This document shows positions 40,101 through 42,638 of a stretch of DNA of 42,638 nucleotides, piece by piece. Positions within the stretch are counted from its first letter, which is position 1, and each line of letters starts with the position of its first letter. A model generated the notes under the pieces. The model was not told the DNA's origin, made no database searches, and saw nothing but the letters and a program-made list of their open reading frames with translations. A program made the translations under genes and the position numbers. The DNA comes from an uncultured Legionella sp. (GTDB lineage Bacteria > Pseudomonadota > Gammaproteobacteria > Legionellales > Legionellaceae). The stretch covers positions 1 to 42,638 of the forward strand of contig CAIRCS010000166.1 in assembly GCA_903877115.1 (NCBI GenBank), written 5' to 3'.

Positions 40101-41984
40101 ATGAGCATCATAAACGAACAAGAGCAACAACAACATCAAATCACAAATGTCATTCGCCTTGGTAAAGAACAAAACTACCTAACGCATGCGCAGCTTAATG
40201 ATTTGCTTCCTAATTTGGTCGATACTGAGCATTTCGACGTGATCGTTCATATCTTAGAAAATATGAACATCAAAGTCTTTGAGCAGGCGCCAGGCGAAGA
40301 CGAACTCATCGCATTATTTGGGAGCACTGAAGAAGTCCCCGAAGATACGGAAGAAGCTGCGACTATTCTTGCTTCGGTTGACAAGGAAACTGGCCGTGTT
40401 ACCGATCCTGTTCGTGCTTATATGCGTGAAATGGGTACGGTGGAATTGCTCACTCGCGAAGGCGAAATTCGCATCGCAAAACGCATTGAAGAAGGGATTT
40501 ATCAAGTCCTTCATTCTCTGGCTCATTACCCAGAAACGATTAAATTAGTACTCGATGACTATGACCGCTTTTTAAATGCAGAAATGCGTTTGAACGAAAT
40601 CATTAGTGGTTTCGCAGATGATGAAAGCGGCGCCCCCCCTTCTAGTATTGGGTCCATGCTGGAAGAGTCTCAGCAAGTCGCAGAACCTGCTGACTTAGAT
40701 TTATTAGATGTGGATGAAGAAGAAGGCGGTGAGGGTGGCATAGAGGCTGAAGAAAGTGGTCCTAATCCTGAACAAGCCCAAATTTATTTTAATGAATTAC
40801 GCGAGTCATTTACAAAAGCCTTAAACAGCTTACAAGAGCACGGCCGAACTTCCCCGATCACTCAAGAGCTTTTAGGTATCATGGCAACATCTTTCCTAAA
40901 ACTTAAATTGACTTCAAGACAAGTTGATCGACTCACACGCCATTTTAGGCAATTACGCAATCATGTGCGCGAATTTGAGCGTAACATCATGCGTATTTGT
41001 ATTGAAAAAGCAAAAATACCCCGTAAATTGTTTATTGAAACCTTCCCTGGAAATGAAACAGATCAAGACTGGGTAGAAACATTAGTGAAACAGCACGGCA
41101 AAAAATTAGACGTCGCTAAGATTGAGGAATTAACGCCTGAACTCAAACAATTACAGAAAAAACTTGCTTATTTCGAGCACGAATATGGTTTGATTATCAG
41201 CGAAATCAAAGACATCAATCGTGAAATGTCGTTGGGAGAAGCCAAGGCTCGACGTGCGAAAAAAGAAATGGTTGAAGCCAATTTACGTTTGGTAATTTCT
41301 ATTGCCAAGAAATATACGAATCGTGGTTTGCAATTTTTAGATCTGATTCAAGAAGGCAATATTGGCCTGATGAAAGCGGTGGATAAATTCGAATATCGTC
41401 GCGGCTATAAATTTTCAACGTACGCAACTTGGTGGATACGTCAAGCGATCACGCGTTCAATTGCAGATCAAGCCAGAACCATCCGAATTCCGGTTCATAT
41501 GATCGAAACCATTAACAAATTAAATCGGATTTCGCGACAAATCCTGCAGGAAACTGGCCATGAAGCCACTCCTGAAGAATTAGCTGAAAAGATGGAATTA
41601 AGCGAAGATAAGATTCGAAAAGTCTTAAAAATCGCCAAAGAGCCTATCTCTTTTGATACGCCCGTAGGCGACGACGATGAGTCTCGTTTGGGCGATTTCA
41701 TTCAAGATGATAATATAGAGTCTCCGATTGAAGCAGCTACCGCAGAAGGGTTACGTGAAGCCACATTAGAAATTTTGGCGACTCTCACCCCACGCGAAGC
41801 AAAAGTCTTACGTATGCGTTTTGGTATTGAAATGAACACCGACCATACATTAGAAGAAGTAGGCAAACAATTTGACGTAACCCGTGAGCGGATCCGACAA
41901 ATTGAAGCGAAAGCACTGCGCAAACTTCGCCACCCATCACGTTCAGACAAACTCCGCAGTTTCTTAGAAGGTGATGAAAAGTAG
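40101..41984 (+). CDS. rpoD: RNA polymerase sigma-70 factor RpoD
   Basis: '[22 protein letters not shown]', '[80 protein letters not shown]'. Confidence 0.99.
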   Translation: MSIINEQEQQQHQITNVIRLGKEQNYLTHAQLNDLLPNLVDTEHFDVIVHILENMNIKVFEQAPGEDELIALFGSTEEVPEDTEEAATILASVDKETGRVTDPVRAYMREMGTVELLTREGEIRIAKRIEEGIYQVLHSLAHYPETIKLVLDDYDRFLNAEMRLNEIISGFADDESGAPPSSIGSMLEESQQVAEPADLDLLDVDEEEGGEGGIEAEESGPNPEQAQIYFNELRESFTKALNSLQEHGRTSPITQELLGIMATSFLKLKLTSRQVDRLTRHFRQLRNHVREFERNIMRICIEKAKIPRKLFIETFPGNETDQDWVETLVKQHGKKLDVAKIEELTPELKQLQKKLAYFEHEYGLIISEIKDINREMSLGEAKARRAKKEMVEANLRLVISIAKKYTNRGLQFLDLIQEGNIGLMKAVDKFEYRRGYKFSTYATWWIRQAITRSIADQARTIRIPVHMIETINKLNRISRQILQETGHEATPEELAEKMELSEDKIRKVLKIAKEPISFDTPVGDDDESRLGDFIQDDNIESPIEAATAEGLREATLEILATLTPREAKVLRMRFGIEMNTDHTLEEVGKQFDVTRERIRQIEAKALRKLRHPSRSDKLRSFLEGDEK

Positions 41985-41991
41985 TTAATTC

Positions 41992-42068
<77 letters not shown>

Positions 42069-42160
42069 ATTAAAACCAGTAAAATCAATAAGTTGAAATT
42101 TATTATCTCAAAGCCCAAAAATCCATTGTGGCGATTTTGTGGGGCGCAAGCGACACAAAG

Positions 42161-42514
42161 CTATAAACTTACTACCTTATTGCTTTGTGTTGCTACTTTT
42201 TCTTTTCTATTATTTGGATTACGAAGCAAAGTAAGTACTACCCCACTTTGTTGCTTTTCACACACCTTATTACCAGCCTCATATAGATTCTGTAATTCAG
42301 CTGATGAGTAATGTGTGGTGATACGACCTGAGCGATGCCCCAGCAGATCCTGTCGATCTTCGAAGCTCACTCCAACAGAACGTAGTCGTCTGCCAAAGGT
42401 ATGCTTCAGATCATGAACACGCACATATTCCAAACCAGATTTCTTACGAGCCCCCTTCCAGCCTGTATTATTGATGCGAGTTATGGCGGTTGTTTTTTTA
42501 ACTCTTTTTTATCC
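42161..42514 (-). pseudogene. tyrosine recombinase/phage integrase C-terminal remnant
   Basis: '...NNTGWKGARKKSGLEYVRVHDLKHTFGRRLRSVGVSFEDRQDLLGHRSGRITTHYSSAEL' carries HxxR-, GH- and Y-type motifs; frame is stopped just upstream (TAA), so no N-terminus. Confidence 0.85.
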
Positions 42515-42638
42515 TATATTCCGCAGCAAATTTCCCATAATTTACAATTAATATGATTAATTTACAGTCAATCAGTCCTGGCCAAGAAAAAGATCTAACC
42601 ATATTAAGAAATAGATCAAATCAATTACTACGCTAATG

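Overview
The window is a 42.6 kb AT-rich gammaproteobacterial chromosome segment. Gene content (an IcmC/DotE-like Dot/Icm protein, a eukaryote-like class I aldolase, an M4 metalloprotease, rpsU-yqeY-dnaG-rpoD) suggests a Legionellales/Coxiellaceae-like host-associated bacterium; this lineage call is inference. Housekeeping blocks: ahcY-metK-carA-dnaJ-dnaK, grpE, yheT-like, hemE, folB, an FtsN-like SPOR protein, recG, epmC, an FNR-type reductase, class I fructose-bisphosphate aldolase, the macromolecular synthesis operon and a CAT-anticodon tRNA followed by an integrase remnant. Accessory content: an RND efflux operon whose pump gene is broken by two frameshifts; a 7.5 kb photolyase/FAD-oxidoreductase/SDR/bestrophin block between dnaK and grpE; next to it a 708-aa orphan protein ending in a near-perfect eukaryotic-type IQ (calmodulin-binding) motif and a 122-aa protein with an acidic E-block-like C-terminus (both effector candidates); a degenerate P1B-type ATPase; and several palindromic/MITE-like repeats. 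Other sequence-level observations: folB has no canonical start codon (ATA/ATC after a good Shine-Dalgarno), dnaK and grpE each have a near-consensus sigma-32 promoter, and carA is separated from carB. No CRISPR array or rRNA was seen. All identities come from reading the sequence; no database search was run.
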